Source of the DNA: Pseudoruminococcus massiliensis
GTDB lineage: Bacteria > Bacillota > Clostridia > Oscillospirales > Acutalibacteraceae
Length of the DNA stretch: 64,000 nt
Assembly: GCF_900291955.1 (NCBI RefSeq)
Contig: NZ_OLMR01000003.1
Span: forward strand, 124,001-188,000
Direction of reading: 5' to 3'
How positions within the stretch are numbered: the stretch's first letter is position 1; each line of letters starts with the position of its first letter. The notes under the pieces are model-generated. The model did no database searches. It saw nothing but the letters and a program-made list of their open reading frames with translations, and was not told the DNA's origin. Both the position numbers and the translations under genes were made by a program. Shown here piece after piece: positions 35,462 to 46,198 of this stretch.

Positions 35462-38400
35462 TTAATCAAAAAATGCAAGTTTATCGAGTGCCTCTATTGC
35501 ACTTGCAAGATATTTGTCATCTGTGACAGGCCACTTATAACCGAGCCTGTAAAGAACTTGTGAAGTGAAGCTATTGCTATAATCTAATGTATAAATTTCA
35601 TTTTCATTATGAGATGTATAAGCAATAAGTCCTGAAACAGCATCAGAGTTATCACTGTTTTTTGCAAAATTCTTTACCGCAGCTTCAAAATCTTCATCTC
35701 TTACAATGTCAATCTTAAAGCCATAGTTACACATTGCGTAAATCAAATCTGACATAAATATGCGGTGACTATTGCAAGCGTGGAATACTGTAAATCTTCT
35801 ATCGGTTTGTGCAAGCTTCAAGACGGAAAGTGCAGTAGAATCAATCGGCGAGAATTCCGCACTTTCGTGCATACTGCCCATTGGGAACTTTCCAACAGCC
35901 TTATAGCCCTTCAAGCTTCTGAGGAAGCCATTTGTGATAAAGTTAATCTGGAATTCTCCATCAGAATTTCTACTCATAAGATTACCAACACGAATAATCT
36001 TTCCGTCCAAACCACTCGAAACAGCCTCAAGTACAGCTCTTTCAGCAAGGAACTTTGTTCGGATATATTCATTTGTGATACTCTGACCGATATACAAATC
36101 GTTCTCACAGAAAAGTCTTGACATTGGAGGAGTTCCGTCTGAGCCCTCTCCTCCAACAGATACAGTAGAAATTTGAATCAATCTGCGTCCGTTATTTTTG
36201 CAAAGCTCTATGAGATTTTCAACGCCCTGTACATTTATTTTTTCAAGGACATCATCAGATGCAAAATGTTTAACACAAGCAGCACAGTTGATAAGTGTAT
36301 CAAACTTATATTCTGAAAGAGAATCAACCTGTTCTTTTGAAGTTATATCTCCATCTACGCAAACTATGCGTTCTTTGAACATCTCCTTGCAAGGATTATC
36401 GAAGTAATACATAAGCATATTCATCATTCGTTTTTCAGGAGATTCATAACTTCCTTTTCTTACAAGACAATATACCTTACCATCGTAATTATCAAGATAT
36501 GCTTTAAGAATATGTATTCCTAAGAATCCAGTTGCACCTGTAAGCATAATATCGCCAAGCTTTTCTTTTGTTACCATATCTACATTTTCAATGGTATTAC
36601 CACTGATAACGCTCTGGATTCTGTTGTAATTATAGCCCGAAAATTCATTATCACTTACAGCTTCTTCTGAAGGCTCGTTATCATCGGCAAGGTCTGCAAG
36701 CTCACGAACAGTAGGATATTTGAATATATCAGCATATACGATAGAAATATTCTTTGAAAGGCACATTATAGCGACCTTTGATGCTGTCAGCGATGAACCA
36801 CCCAATTCAAAGAAATTATCATTTATGCCCACACCTTCAATGCCAAGCGACTTTTCAAAGATTTTGCAAAGCTCTGTCTGCAAAGCAGTTACAGGAGCTT
36901 CATAATTATCTCTTACTATATTTATATCAGGTGATGGCAGAGCCTTTTTATCAATCTTTCCACCTGGAGTTATAGGCATTTCATCAATATGGACAAAGAA
37001 TGACGGCATCATATAATCAGGAATCAAAGGTTCAAGGAATTTCTTAAAGCTTTCATCAGGTATATTTTTGCCTGTATAGTAAGCGGTGATATATTTATTT
37101 CCGCCCTTTTCAATAACTTTAACCGCTGAACTCTTTACAAGTTCATTCTTGAGCATTGCACCTTCGATTTCACTAAGCTCTATACGATAACCTCTGATTT
37201 TTACCTGAGAATCAATTCTGCCAATATACTCAATGTTTCCGTCACCCTTCATACGAACCATATCACCAGTTCTATAAAGACGCTTATCATCATCACATAA
37301 CGAAAATGGATTTTCTACAAAAACAGCTGATGTTTTTTCTGGGAGATTATGATAACCTCTTGAAATCTGTCTGCCTGAATGGCAAAGCTCACCAGAAGCA
37401 CCAATAGGAAGTCTGTTCAAATCCTTATCAAGAATATAGCTACGAACATTAAGCTGTGATTTTCCTATTGGTATATTATCATATTGCTTATCAACGAAAA
37501 ATTCTGTTGATGAAACTGTATTTTCTGTTGGCCCATAACCATTTACCATCTGATAAGTACGGTTACGGTAATATTTGAACTTTTCACCGCCAAGCGTTAC
37601 AAATCTAAGGTTTGGAGCGTCATCAAGCAATTCTGTGACCAATTCGCCCATCTGTGTCGGGAAGGTTGCAGTTGTTAATTTTTCATCTTTTATGCACTTG
37701 CAAACTGCAACAGCATCTTTTCTTATATCCTCTGGGAAAATATACAGAACCGCACCAACAGTAAGCGGTGCAAATAAATCGAATACAGATGCGTCAAAGC
37801 AGAAGCTTGCAAATTCTGAAGTAACATCATCGGCAGTTAATTTTCTTGAAGTAGTAATATATTCAATAAGATTAAGCAGATTTCTATGTTCAAGCATAAC
37901 GCCCTTCGGCTTGCCTGTTGAGCCTGATGTATAAATCATATACGCAAGATTTTCAGGAGTTGGGGGCGTAAGCTCTAAAGAAAGCTCAAAGTTTTCGGAT
38001 TTCTCAGCAACATCATCAAGATAAATTATATTCTTATCATAGAAGCTTACAAGTTCACGATATTTGCTTACTACAATAAGATTTTCTGCTCCAGAATCCT
38101 TAAGCATATATTCAATTCTGCTCTGTGGATACTCCGGGTCAAGCGGAACATATGCCCCGCCAGCTTTCATCGCACCAATATATCCAACAGTGAAGTCTTT
38201 TGTTCTTCCACAAAGGATACCTGTTACCTTTTCTCTGCCAAAACCATTTTCAGTAAGTTTTTGTGCGACATAATCTGACATTTTGTCAAGCTTTCTGTAT
38301 GTAAGTTCCCCAAATTTATCTCTTACAGCAGGTCTGTCAGGATATTTTGCGACTGTTTCCTTGAATAAATCAACAAAGGTTTTGCCTATATGCTCAGGAT

Positions 38401-41400
38401 TATCAATCATCTTTGTTTCTTCTTCAAACATAAGCTTTATATCTTTTGGCTCAGATGCTCTGAGAAGTCCCTTTGCTGAAATCGCAAGGTTATCTGCAAG
38501 ATATTTGATAGTTTCCTCACAATACATATCACTTCTGTATTCAATCTCAAATATAAACTTATTTCTTTCGATACAGATATTTACAGAAACAGGTGCTTTT
38601 GCGGCATTAAGCTGTACAGGTTCTTCACTTGCAAATTCGCCGCCGATTGTATCAAACTCAAAATTATCTCCTTGATAAACAATCATAGCATCAGCCTTGA
38701 TATTAAACTCTCGACTTATCTGTGAGAAAGGATAAATATCATTATTCATTGAACCGATAAGCTGTTCTTGAACATCTGTAAGATAATCCTTTGTACTTCC
38801 TGAAAAATCGCAGTAAACAGGCAATGTCTTTACGAGCATACCAACAGTTTCAGAAAGTCTGGAATCATTTCTGCCATGATAAATAGTAGTGAAAACAGAT
38901 TTATCCTTAAAATTATACTTTCCGAGTACAAGACCAAATGCAGAAATAAAGAATACATTTTCAGTAATTCCGTTCTTTTTGCAGAAATCTTTTACTGTCT
39001 GAACTGAAATTTCAGAAACTTCCTTTCTGAAATTATCTGCCGCAGGAGCAGAACCCTCTTTATCCGGATAGAAATTTATACTGCCACCCGCATTTTCAAA
39101 CACAGATTTATAATAATTCTCTGCATTTTTATATACATCACTCTTCAAAGCGTCACTGTTATCAAGTGCGAGGTCATAAGACGTATATTTTTCTGCTTCA
39201 AGGTTTTCACCTGCATAGGCTCTGTTTATGTCGTTTATTATGATTGCAAGCGAAGTACCATCGGCAATAATATGGTGAATATCAAGGAAAAGATAATTTC
39301 CGCCAACTGTTCTATAAAGCTCAAATCTGAAAAGCTGTTCATTAAAGAGCATATAAGGACGGACAAGTGTTGACCTATTCATTCCGTCAATTATCGGAGT
39401 TTTATAGCTAAGACTGTCATCTCGCTTTTGCATAACATTTCCGTCATCGTCCATAAAAAGACGAGTTTTCAAATATGGGTGAACCTCAACTGTTTTGTCA
39501 ATAGCCTTAGCAAGCTTTTCAAGCTCAACGCCCTTACCAAGCTTTAATAGATAAGGAATATTATAAATTGTTGTACCCATATTTGCAGTACACTCAATAA
39601 AAATACCCTCTTGAGTATTCGTGAGCGGATAAACTTCACGCACTTCTCTCTTTTTGCTCTTTCCTGCATTTCCAATGAACTTTTCAAGCTTTTGAACAGT
39701 AGGATTATTCTTTATATCTGAAGTTTTGATGACTATATCAAAGGTTTTTGAAAGCAATATATTCAATCTTATCGCACTGATTGAAGTAAGTCCTGAATAA
39801 TAAATATCTGATGTTATACCAAACGAAGTATGACCAAGTGCATCTGCAACACAATCAAATATTTTTTGCTGAATCTCATTTTCCGGCTTAATAATTTCTT
39901 CCGCCTTTTTCTCAGGCTTTGGAAGTTCCTTTTTATTGACCTTTTGGTTCTGATTGAGAGGTATTTTATCAATCTGCATTGTAACAGCAGGAACCATATA
40001 AGGTGGCTTTGTTTCTTTTATGAAGTCATTAAGAGAATTTATATCAATCTTGCTGTCAGATACAATGTATGCAGCGATATACTTTCCACCGGTTGGTTCA
40101 TCAAACGCAACTACTGTTGCATCTTTTATGCCCTTATATCTTCTTATGACTTCTTCAACCTCAGGAAGTTCTATTCTAAAACCTCTAATTTTAACCTGAG
40201 CGTCTTTTCTGCCGATTATCTGAATATTTCCGTCAGGAAGATATCTTGCAATATCTCCTGAATGATACATTGTTTCGTAGCCCTCTGTATCATCATAAAT
40301 ATTTTTTGTATAAACTTCTGCGGTCTTTTCAGGCTTATTCAAGTAACCTCTTGAAACCTGATAACCAGCTATCATCAGTTCTCCACAAGCACCACAGGGC
40401 AACATATGACCGAATTTATCCGAGATATAAAGCTTTACATTATCAAGAGCTTTGCCTATCGGAACATTATTATAATATTTATCTACTTCAAATACAGTTG
40501 TGAAAATTGTATTTTCTGTTGGGCCATAGCCATTTATAAATTTGAAATTCTTAGGTGGCTCACAAGGTACAAGCTTTTCTCCTCCTACTGACAGATACTT
40601 CAAACTCTTGCAATCAATTCCCATTGCAAACTGTCTGCCAACCTGAGTTGTCATAAAGGCGTGTGTAATACAATTCGATTCAAAATAATTGTTAAGTGCG
40701 ATAAGGTCAAGACGGATTTCCTCTGGAATAATATGAAGTTCCGCACCATTTGCCAAAGCACCATAAATATCCATCATAGACGCATCAAAACCGAATGAAG
40801 CATATGCGGCCAATTTTGATTCAAAATCTATTTCATAATATTTTTTATACCAATGACAGAAAGCTGTAATATTGCCGTATTCGAGCATACAGCCCTTTGG
40901 CACACCAGTCGAACCTGATGTATATAAGAGAATAAACAAATCATGCAGGCAAGGCTTTTTCAACTCAATATCTCTGTCCTCAAGCTGCATAATTTCATCA
41001 GTAAACAGCACTTTACCTTCAAAACCATCAACCAATGGCAACAACTCTCTGTCTGCAATAAGAAGCTTTGCCGATGAATCACCAAGCATATACATAAGTC
41101 TATCCTTAGGATATGTTGGGTCAAGCGGTTGATATGCCGCTCCCGCTTTAATTACGCCAAGCGGAGCAATAGCCATAAATTCACATCTTGGAATAAGAAT
41201 TGCTACAACATCTTCCTTGCCTAGTCCCATTGATGAGATATATTTTCCAAGTCTATCGCTGATTTCATCAAGTTCTTTATATGTATATTTTCTATCTTTA
41301 AATACAACCGCTGTATTATCTGGCACAGCAATGGCAATATCATCAAACATATCAGATAGTGTCTTTTGTCTGTCATACTCGTTCTCTGTATTATTGAATT

Positions 41401-44400
41401 TTGTTATTCTATCGAGTGCATTTTCTGAAATAATAGAAATTTCAGAAATATACTTCGATTTCAGCATAGAGGACATAGCCGCCTCATATGCCTCAAGAAT
41501 TTCATCAACAAAATCCTTGCTATACATATTACTGCGATATTCAGCGGTAAGTACATATTCGTTATTATAATCTCTTACCTGAATAAGCAAAGGCATCTTC
41601 GGCATATCAAGTGAAAGGTCAACGCCATTTGCAACAGTATCACCTATTGAGTAATCATCGCTAAGCTCTGCCTGATATGCGAAAACAAGGTCTGAATTAA
41701 GTCCATATTTAGCACAAATATCCGAGAATGGGAAAATATCATTTGCCATTGAAGATACAAGCTGTTCAGAAAGACCATTCATATATGATTGTATGCTGGT
41801 TTTATCCTCGAATGAACAATAAACTGGAAGTGTCTTAACAAGCATACAAACTGTATTTTCAAGCCTTGAATCATTTCTGCCGTTATAAATTGTAGCGAAA
41901 AGACTATCATCAGAATTTGAGTATTTCGCCATAAGTATACCAAATAAGCCTGTAAATAAGGTGTTAGGTGTAACACCAAGTTTTTCACAATAGGCAAGGA
42001 TTTTATTTTCTGAAATTCTTATATGCTTTTCTGTATAGCCTTTTTCAGGCTTTTTTTCTGAATTATCAGGAAGTGGAAGCGATTCTGTTTCGAGTCCTTC
42101 AAAAATACTATCAAAATACTTTTCAGCCTTTTTATATTTTCCGTCCTTAATCTGCTGTTCTTCATCGAGAGCAGCATCAAAACCAGTATAAGTTTCACTT
42201 TCAAGCTTTTCGCCAATATAGGATTTATTTATATCAGCAAAAATTATATCATAGGAATTTCCATCCGCAATAATATGGTGGAAATCTGTAAGAAGGTACT
42301 TTTTATCCTCTGTTATATAAATCTCAGAGCGGAACAAACGACTTTTTTCAAGCTTAAATGGACGAACAAGATTATTTTTGACAGAATCAAACTCTTTATC
42401 GGTGAGATTTATAATCTTTGGTATAAATTCTTCATCACAAGGGCTTTGCACCATTTCACCATTATCATTCAAAAATACTCTTGTAAGCAAGTAAGAATGA
42501 GCTTTTACAGTAGCAGTAATTGCATTCGATAGCTTTCCTACATCAACTTCCGAATCAAGCTTGAAAAGGAATGGTATATTATAAATTGTGCTATCTGGAT
42601 TTTTGCTACACTCTGCAAATATACCTTTCTGTGAACCTGTGAGCGGATATACATCTCGTTTCTCGTAGGTTCTGATTTTTGGTGCAAACTTTATGTAGCT
42701 TTCGAGTTTTTCAACAGTACTATTATCGTGAATATCACTTGTTTTAATTGTTACACCAAATTCATCAGAAAGAATGACACAAAGCTTCATTGCACTAATA
42801 GAAGACAAACCTGCTCTATAAAAGCTTGTATCAATTCCGAAAAAGTCATTGCCGATAATCTTCGCAACAATGTCGAAAATCTTTTTCTGCATTTGTGTTT
42901 CAGGTACTTTGAGATTTTCTGGCTGTGCAAGAGGTTTTGGCAAAGCTTTTTTGTCAATTTTTCCATTTTGGGTCATTGGCATTTTTTCAAGCTGAATAAA
43001 TACCTCTGGCACCATATAATGTACAAGTGATTTTGAGGCATAATCTATAAGTTCATCAGGGCTGATTTTGCGGTCAGCTGTAAAGTAGCAACAAAGATAT
43101 TTATTATCAACTGGCACAGTAATGCTTGTAAGCACACCATCAAAGCTATTTATTACTTCCTCAATTTCGCCTAATTCAATTCTCAGACCACGCAGTTTAA
43201 TCTGATTATCTATTCTTCCGAAAAATTCTATTTCGCCGTCTTCATTTATCTTTGCAAGGTCACCTGTTTTATAGGCTTTCTCACCGTTAATCTTGATAAA
43301 TACAGCTGAAGTTTTCTCAGGAAGCTTAACATATCCTCTGCCTACTCCTAAACCCGCAATAACAAGCTCGCCGCTTTCACCGTCTGGCAAAAGTTTATTA
43401 TCCTTATCAACAATATAAGCTTTTACATTGGCATTAGGTATACCTATGGTAATTTTTTTATTGTTATCAATAACTTTCATTGTACAGCTTATAGTCGCTT
43501 CAGTAGGGCCATAGCCATTCATAATATAAGCATCGGAATTTACTGAACGAATCTTTTCATAAAGTGCAGGTGGAAATGCCTCTGCACCAAAGTCGAATAC
43601 TTTTATTTGTGATATAGCCTTCTTTAACTGTGGAAGGTCGATTATATTTGAAACATATGTTGGAGTAGTTGCCATTATATCGACTTTGTTCTTTATAATG
43701 AGTTCACCAAGCATAAGCGGATTGAGAATTTCCTCATCACTTGCTATAACTACGGTAAGACCATTTGTAAGTGAAATAAATTCTTCCATGATAGATACAT
43801 CAAAGGTCATAGCAGCCATTGCAAGGCATACACTTCCTCTTTCTACAAAGCCAAGAGTTTCTCCATTTTTAGGATTTGGATTTACAAAATTAGCAAGATT
43901 GATATGTTCAATCATAACACCCTTGGGCTTTCCTGTTGAACCTGATGTATATATACAATAGCAGAGGTCGTGTTCTTTTATATCTACATCAGGGTTTGTA
44001 GTATTTGCGTTTTCAAGAAGTTCATCAAGCAATAGTATATCGCATTTAAGCTTTGAAAAAAGTTCTTTTCGTTTTTCGGCAATATCCTTTGTTGTAATAA
44101 CAAACATTGCTTCTGAATCTTCAAAGATATACTCTACTCTGTCATCAGGATATTCTGGAGTTGCTACAACAAAGGCACCACCTGACTTTAAAATTCCCTG
44201 TCTTACAGAATAGAAATCGCAACAGCGCTCAAGCATAACTCCTATGATTTTTTCACGACCCGCACCCTTTTCAAGCAATGAATTTGCAACCCTGTTTACT
44301 TTTTCATTGAGCTGTGTATAAGTCAGACTCTCATCACCAGCTATGACTGCCGTTTTATTAGGATTAAGACTTACTTGTTCCTCAAAAAGCTTAGTTACTG

Positions 44401-44443
44401 GTTGAAACTCAAAGTCAAACTTAGTTTCATTTATTTCTGACAT
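35462..44443 (-). CDS. Trimodular nonribosomal peptide synthetase with terminal reductase
   Basis: 2993 residues from ATG 44443 (AGGAG nine bases upstream; a TTG at 44449 is less likely). Order: A1 about 15-505 (YTSGSTGKPKG, GYGPTE), T1 Ser548, C1 598-1005 (HHIIADG 722-728), A2 1025-1515, T2 Ser1554, C2 1605-1990 (HHIIADG 1723-1729), A3 2020-2510, T3 Ser2551, R 2630-2993 (NAD(P)H site TGATGFLG 2635-2642, catalytic YxxxK 2793-2797). All core motifs are intact. There is no starter C, epimerase or thioesterase. Expected product: a three-residue peptide released reductively as an aldehyde. Specificity positions read by eye: DVMAFFGIS, DAMFLVGIF, DAFTVLGVS; the second suggests an aliphatic residue, the others are unassigned. 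No phosphopantetheinyl transferase is in the window. Confidence 0.95.
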   Translation of the reverse strand: MSEINETKFDFEFQPVTKLFEEQVSLNPNKTAVIAGDESLTYTQLNEKVNRVANSLLEKGAGREKIIGVMLERCCDFYSVRQGILKSGGAFVVATPEYPDDRVEYIFEDSEAMFVITTKDIAEKRKELFSKLKCDILLLDELLENANTTNPDVDIKEHDLCYCIYTSGSTGKPKGVMIEHINLANFVNPNPKNGETLGFVERGSVCLAMAAMTFDVSIMEEFISLTNGLTVVIASDEEILNPLMLGELIIKNKVDIMATTPTYVSNIIDLPQLKKAISQIKVFDFGAEAFPPALYEKIRSVNSDAYIMNGYGPTEATISCTMKVIDNNKKITIGIPNANVKAYIVDKDNKLLPDGESGELVIAGLGVGRGYVKLPEKTSAVFIKINGEKAYKTGDLAKINEDGEIEFFGRIDNQIKLRGLRIELGEIEEVINSFDGVLTSITVPVDNKYLCCYFTADRKISPDELIDYASKSLVHYMVPEVFIQLEKMPMTQNGKIDKKALPKPLAQPENLKVPETQMQKKIFDIVAKIIGNDFFGIDTSFYRAGLSSISAMKLCVILSDEFGVTIKTSDIHDNSTVEKLESYIKFAPKIRTYEKRDVYPLTGSQKGIFAECSKNPDSTIYNIPFLFKLDSEVDVGKLSNAITATVKAHSYLLTRVFLNDNGEMVQSPCDEEFIPKIINLTDKEFDSVKNNLVRPFKLEKSRLFRSEIYITEDKKYLLTDFHHIIADGNSYDIIFADINKSYIGEKLESETYTGFDAALDEEQQIKDGKYKKAEKYFDSIFEGLETESLPLPDNSEKKPEKGYTEKHIRISENKILAYCEKLGVTPNTLFTGLFGILMAKYSNSDDSLFATIYNGRNDSRLENTVCMLVKTLPVYCSFEDKTSIQSYMNGLSEQLVSSMANDIFPFSDICAKYGLNSDLVFAYQAELSDDYSIGDTVANGVDLSLDMPKMPLLIQVRDYNNEYVLTAEYRSNMYSKDFVDEILEAYEAAMSSMLKSKYISEISIISENALDRITKFNNTENEYDRQKTLSDMFDDIAIAVPDNTAVVFKDRKYTYKELDEISDRLGKYISSMGLGKEDVVAILIPRCEFMAIAPLGVIKAGAAYQPLDPTYPKDRLMYMLGDSSAKLLIADRELLPLVDGFEGKVLFTDEIMQLEDRDIELKKPCLHDLFILLYTSGSTGVPKGCMLEYGNITAFCHWYKKYYEIDFESKLAAYASFGFDASMMDIYGALANGAELHIIPEEIRLDLIALNNYFESNCITHAFMTTQVGRQFAMGIDCKSLKYLSVGGEKLVPCEPPKNFKFINGYGPTENTIFTTVFEVDKYYNNVPIGKALDNVKLYISDKFGHMLPCGACGELMIAGYQVSRGYLNKPEKTAEVYTKNIYDDTEGYETMYHSGDIARYLPDGNIQIIGRKDAQVKIRGFRIELPEVEEVIRRYKGIKDATVVAFDEPTGGKYIAAYIVSDSKIDINSLNDFIKETKPPYMVPAVTMQIDKIPLNQNQKVNKKELPKPEKKAEEIIKPENEIQQKIFDCVADALGHTSFGITSDIYYSGLTSISAIRLNILLSKTFDIVIKTSDIKNNPTVQKLEKFIGNAGKSKKREVREVYPLTNTQEGIFIECTANMGTTIYNIPYLLKLGKGVELEKLAKAIDKTVEVHPYLKTRLFMDDDGNVMQKRDDSLSYKTPIIDGMNRSTLVRPYMLFNEQLFRFELYRTVGGNYLFLDIHHIIADGTSLAIIINDINRAYAGENLEAEKYTSYDLALDNSDALKSDVYKNAENYYKSVFENAGGSINFYPDKEGSAPAADNFRKEVSEISVQTVKDFCKKNGITENVFFISAFGLVLGKYNFKDKSVFTTIYHGRNDSRLSETVGMLVKTLPVYCDFSGSTKDYLTDVQEQLIGSMNNDIYPFSQISREFNIKADAMIVYQGDNFEFDTIGGEFASEEPVQLNAAKAPVSVNICIERNKFIFEIEYRSDMYCEETIKYLADNLAISAKGLLRASEPKDIKLMFEEETKMIDNPEHIGKTFVDLFKETVAKYPDRPAVRDKFGELTYRKLDKMSDYVAQKLTENGFGREKVTGILCGRTKDFTVGYIGAMKAGGAYVPLDPEYPQSRIEYMLKDSGAENLIVVSKYRELVSFYDKNIIYLDDVAEKSENFELSLELTPPTPENLAYMIYTSGSTGKPKGVMLEHRNLLNLIEYITTSRKLTADDVTSEFASFCFDASVFDLFAPLTVGAVLYIFPEDIRKDAVAVCKCIKDEKLTTATFPTQMGELVTELLDDAPNLRFVTLGGEKFKYYRNRTYQMVNGYGPTENTVSSTEFFVDKQYDNIPIGKSQLNVRSYILDKDLNRLPIGASGELCHSGRQISRGYHNLPEKTSAVFVENPFSLCDDDKRLYRTGDMVRMKGDGNIEYIGRIDSQVKIRGYRIELSEIEGAMLKNELVKSSAVKVIEKGGNKYITAYYTGKNIPDESFKKFLEPLIPDYMMPSFFVHIDEMPITPGGKIDKKALPSPDINIVRDNYEAPVTALQTELCKIFEKSLGIEGVGINDNFFELGGSSLTASKVAIMCLSKNISIVYADIFKYPTVRELADLADDNEPSEEAVSDNEFSGYNYNRIQSVISGNTIENVDMVTKEKLGDIMLTGATGFLGIHILKAYLDNYDGKVYCLVRKGSYESPEKRMMNMLMYYFDNPCKEMFKERIVCVDGDITSKEQVDSLSEYKFDTLINCAACVKHFASDDVLEKINVQGVENLIELCKNNGRRLIQISTVSVGGEGSDGTPPMSRLFCENDLYIGQSITNEYIRTKFLAERAVLEAVSSGLDGKIIRVGNLMSRNSDGEFQINFITNGFLRSLKGYKAVGKFPMGSMHESAEFSPIDSTALSVLKLAQTDRRFTVFHACNSHRIFMSDLIYAMCNYGFKIDIVRDEDFEAAVKNFAKNSDNSDAVSGLIAYTSHNENEIYTLDYSNSFTSQVLYRLGYKWPVTDDKYLASAIEALDKLAFFD

Positions 44444-44455
44444 TTTCAATCACTC

Positions 44456-46198
44456 CTAAAAAGTTATTATTGTATTGTTCATATCTATCGCACGAATGTA
44501 ATTCATAGATTTAGAAATTTTCTTGACAAGTTCTATTCCGTGTATATCAAATTCATCACTGTCATTTTCATAATCAAGCGGATTAAAGTTTACACCATTA
44601 TCTCTTATTCTAAGACGAAGTAAATCGTCCTCAAGGCAAAGGTTAATATCAATCCAATTTGAAGATTTTCCACCAAACTTAATAATATTTACTGTCATTT
44701 CTTCAGCACAAACAGCTGCAAGATTTGCTTTCTTATTAGAAATTTTATTTTCAGAACAAAAACTCATAATTTCCCTATGAACCTTCTGTGCCTCGCCCAT
44801 TGTACTTTGAATTGAAAAATCAAGATTTATGCCAGGATTTTCTTTAGGAATTATATAGAAAGATGATTTTTTATATTTTATCTTTCTAAAAACATAAGCC
44901 GCAAGAACAGTTATTATTTCAGAAATAACAAAGCCAATAGCAATACCATCTATACCGATTCCATCAATCTGTTTCCATATAAGCACCCCTGCAAGAGTTG
45001 TAGGCAAAACTATAAGTGCATTTTCAAGTAAAGTAACAAAACTTGCGATTGAGGTTTTTTCAATAGATTCATAATAGCTTACCATAAATTTATTCCAAAG
45101 ATATGGGGCAACACAAAATGCAAATATTCGCAATGAATTTACCATTTGTACACCAAGTTCGCCACCATCACTACCAAACATTATAGCTATCTGCTCTGCG
45201 AATATCATAATAAGCACAAATATTACAGCAAGAACTATATAGCTATACTTAAGCATCTTGTTGCAAAGAACACGCAATCCTACATAATCTTTTTCGCCAT
45301 AAAGTACACCAGCTACATTTGGAATAACACCTATAATGCCTCCGACAAACATTTCTACTATCATAAGAACATTATCACAAACAGTGAATACTGCCAAGCC
45401 GTCATCACCAATAAGATTTATTATTATCATATTGATTCCAAGTGCTTTTATAAAGCTTGTTGCCATAAAAACAAGCATTGGTATACCAGTAATAATTGCC
45501 TCTTTGATAATCGCAAAATCCTTAAATTTAAGCCATACAAAGCTAATATTTCGCTTATCAGAACGAACATAGAAAATAAAAACAACCATTGCAATCAGGA
45601 AACCGAGAACAGTAGAAAGTGATGCACCAGATATGCCCATTGGTGTAAAATTAAGGAATATGTAATCTAATACAAGATTTATAACATTAGCGGCTATCAG
45701 ATAAGTGGAAGCAAGCTCAGGGTGATTTTCTGCACCAAGATAACTTATCATCATCAATCCAACACCAATAATCGGAGCCCCAAGCAAGCTTATAAAAATA
45801 TAATCCCTTGTATAATAAAATAAATCACTGCCAGGAACAAGCATCTTAGCGACAGGTTCGGCAATAAAGAATGATGAAACTGAAAAAATCAAACCCACTA
45901 AAACAGTCACAATAAGTGTCGCCGAAAAAAGCTTTGATGCACTTTCTTTATCACGCTTGCCAAGCATTATTCCTACCGCTATTGAACCACCTATACCAAG
46001 ACAATATCCAACAAGCTGAATTATTGTTTCAACTGGCAGGCTTGCTGTAATAGCTGACATAGCATCAACGCCAATAAAATTACTCACAAAAATTGTATCA
46101 ACAATATTTCCAAGCTGCAATGCTAATGACATCATTATTCCTGGAATAATATATTTATTTAGCTTTGAACTTAATAGCCTTCGGTTTCTTTTTTGCAT
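44456..46198 (-). CDS. MATE efflux transporter fused to RsbW-like ATPase domain
   Basis: 580 residues. Residues 1-450 are a 12-segment MATE exporter (paired halves; GNIVDTIFVSNFIGVDAMSA early motif, LVPGSD, NVINLVLDYIFL). Residues 455-580 form an HATPase_c_2 domain: CAEEMTVN (Glu500, Asn504) and RDNG (532-535) are present, while the glycine lid is reduced to HGIELVKK. Ordinary MATE proteins are about 450 residues and driven by ion gradients, so this fusion implies signalling or regulation by a STAS partner rather than ATP-powered transport. First gene of the operon; 12 bases separate its stop from the NRPS start. Likely exports the NRPS product. Confidence 0.9.
   Translation of the reverse strand: MQKRNRRLLSSKLNKYIIPGIMMSLALQLGNIVDTIFVSNFIGVDAMSAITASLPVETIIQLVGYCLGIGGSIAVGIMLGKRDKESASKLFSATLIVTVLVGLIFSVSSFFIAEPVAKMLVPGSDLFYYTRDYIFISLLGAPIIGVGLMMISYLGAENHPELASTYLIAANVINLVLDYIFLNFTPMGISGASLSTVLGFLIAMVVFIFYVRSDKRNISFVWLKFKDFAIIKEAIITGIPMLVFMATSFIKALGINMIIINLIGDDGLAVFTVCDNVLMIVEMFVGGIIGVIPNVAGVLYGEKDYVGLRVLCNKMLKYSYIVLAVIFVLIMIFAEQIAIMFGSDGGELGVQMVNSLRIFAFCVAPYLWNKFMVSYYESIEKTSIASFVTLLENALIVLPTTLAGVLIWKQIDGIGIDGIAIGFVISEIITVLAAYVFRKIKYKKSSFYIIPKENPGINLDFSIQSTMGEAQKVHREIMSFCSENKISNKKANLAAVCAEEMTVNIIKFGGKSSNWIDINLCLEDDLLRLRIRDNGVNFNPLDYENDSDEFDIHGIELVKKISKSMNYIRAIDMNNTIITF

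Noticed and set aside
39830-40261. 143-codon plus-strand frame opposite the NRPS
   Set aside because: Shadow of the NRPS; no start signal and hydrophobic low-complexity residues.
45146-45622. 158-codon plus-strand frame opposite the MATE gene
   Set aside because: Composition (Tyr, His, Asn, Lys rich) is typical of antisense frames in AT-rich DNA, and the MATE frame is clearly coding.
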